Source: Fidelibacterota bacterium | GTDB lineage: Bacteria > Fidelibacterota > Marinisomatia > Marinisomatales > CAZVFT01 | DNA length: 14,843 bases | Assembly (NCBI GenBank): GCA_014381485.1 | Contig: JACNLN010000131.1 | Location: 1-14,843 of the forward strand | Direction: 5' to 3' | Part shown: positions 14,659-14,843 of the stretch, one piece after another | How the letters are laid out: each line of letters starts with the position of its first letter | Position numbering within the stretch: the first letter of the stretch is position 1 | Program-made: the position numbers and the translations under genes | Notes under the pieces: generated by a model | Seen by the model: the letters and a program-made list of their open reading frames with translations, nothing else | The model's database searches: none | What the model was told of the DNA's origin: nothing

Positions 14659-14843
14659 CTAAGATTTCCGTGTATCTTTGAATTGAATATCATACAAGTA
14701 TTTATACAATCCTTCTTGACCCAGTAAATACTCGTGCGTTCCAACTTGCACAATTTGTCCCTTTTCTAACACTACAATTTTATCTGCGTTTACTACAGTT
14801 GACAATCGATGGGCAATAACAATAACTGTTCGATCTTTCATAA
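14659..14843 (-). CDS. ABC transporter ATP-binding C-terminus (partial)
   Basis: Only the last 61 or so codons are present; the gene continues past the window edge, so the ATG near 14841 is internal. The segment TVIVIAHRLSTV contains the H-loop histidine and is followed by ADKIVVLEKGQIVQVGTHEYLL, the standard end of an MsbA/ABC-B-type exporter half with fused membrane and ATPase domains. It ends with TAG and converges with the glycosyltransferase gene across a 167-bp gap. Next to polysaccharide genes it could be a lipid-linked glycan flippase or exporter, but the membrane domain is not visible. Confidence 0.85.
   Translation of the reverse strand, partial: MKDRTVIVIAHRLSTVVNADKIVVLEKGQIVQVGTHEYLLGQEGLYKYLYDIQFKDTRKS

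Overview
This window looks like a cell-surface polysaccharide locus from an AT-rich diderm bacterium. The diderm assignment rests on an outer-membrane beta-barrel porin with a signal peptide. The AT-richness, the free-standing S23-type four-helix-bundle gene and the palindromic repeats fit the Fibrobacterota-Chlorobiota-Bacteroidota neighbourhood (for example Marinimicrobia or Ignavibacteria-like), but no marker gene is present and this is a weak guess. TAG, TGA and TAA all end intact genes here, so in-frame stops are read as real stops.

Layout. Positions 1-1376 hold no convincing gene but carry at least six palindromic or inverted-repeat structures, the best being a nested inverted repeat at 926-1153. 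A porin follows on the + strand (1377-2330). From 10046 down to 2474 the minus strand carries a probable operon. Its order is a TagB/TagF-like transferase, PEP mutase fused to a cytidylyltransferase domain (pepM), phosphonopyruvate decarboxylase (ppd), an intruding element with an amber-broken four-helix-bundle gene, an iron-dependent alcohol dehydrogenase (phosphonoacetaldehyde reductase type), and two more TagB/TagF-like transferases. A decayed integrase-core transposase (10280-10729) lies at the divergent junction. Beyond it on the + strand are a two-domain LicD-family protein, a fourth TagF-like transferase and a GT-A-type glycosyltransferase. The window ends in the C-terminal tail of an ABC transporter on the minus strand.

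How the genes fit together (inference). PepM makes phosphonopyruvate from PEP. Ppd decarboxylates it to phosphonoacetaldehyde. The Fe-ADH would reduce that to 2-hydroxyethylphosphonate (HEP), because no aminotransferase for 2-aminoethylphosphonate is in view. The cytidylyltransferase domain on PepM could then give a CMP-phosphonate. Four CDP-glycerol-glycerophosphotransferase-like enzymes and a LicD protein, both families that use CDP-alcohol donors, are the obvious candidates to place the phosphonate on a glycan. No stand-alone glycerol-3-phosphate cytidylyltransferase or CDP-choline enzyme is present. The most notable single protein is the tandem LicD, in which the N-terminal copy has lost every aspartate of the catalytic motif while the C-terminal copy keeps them.
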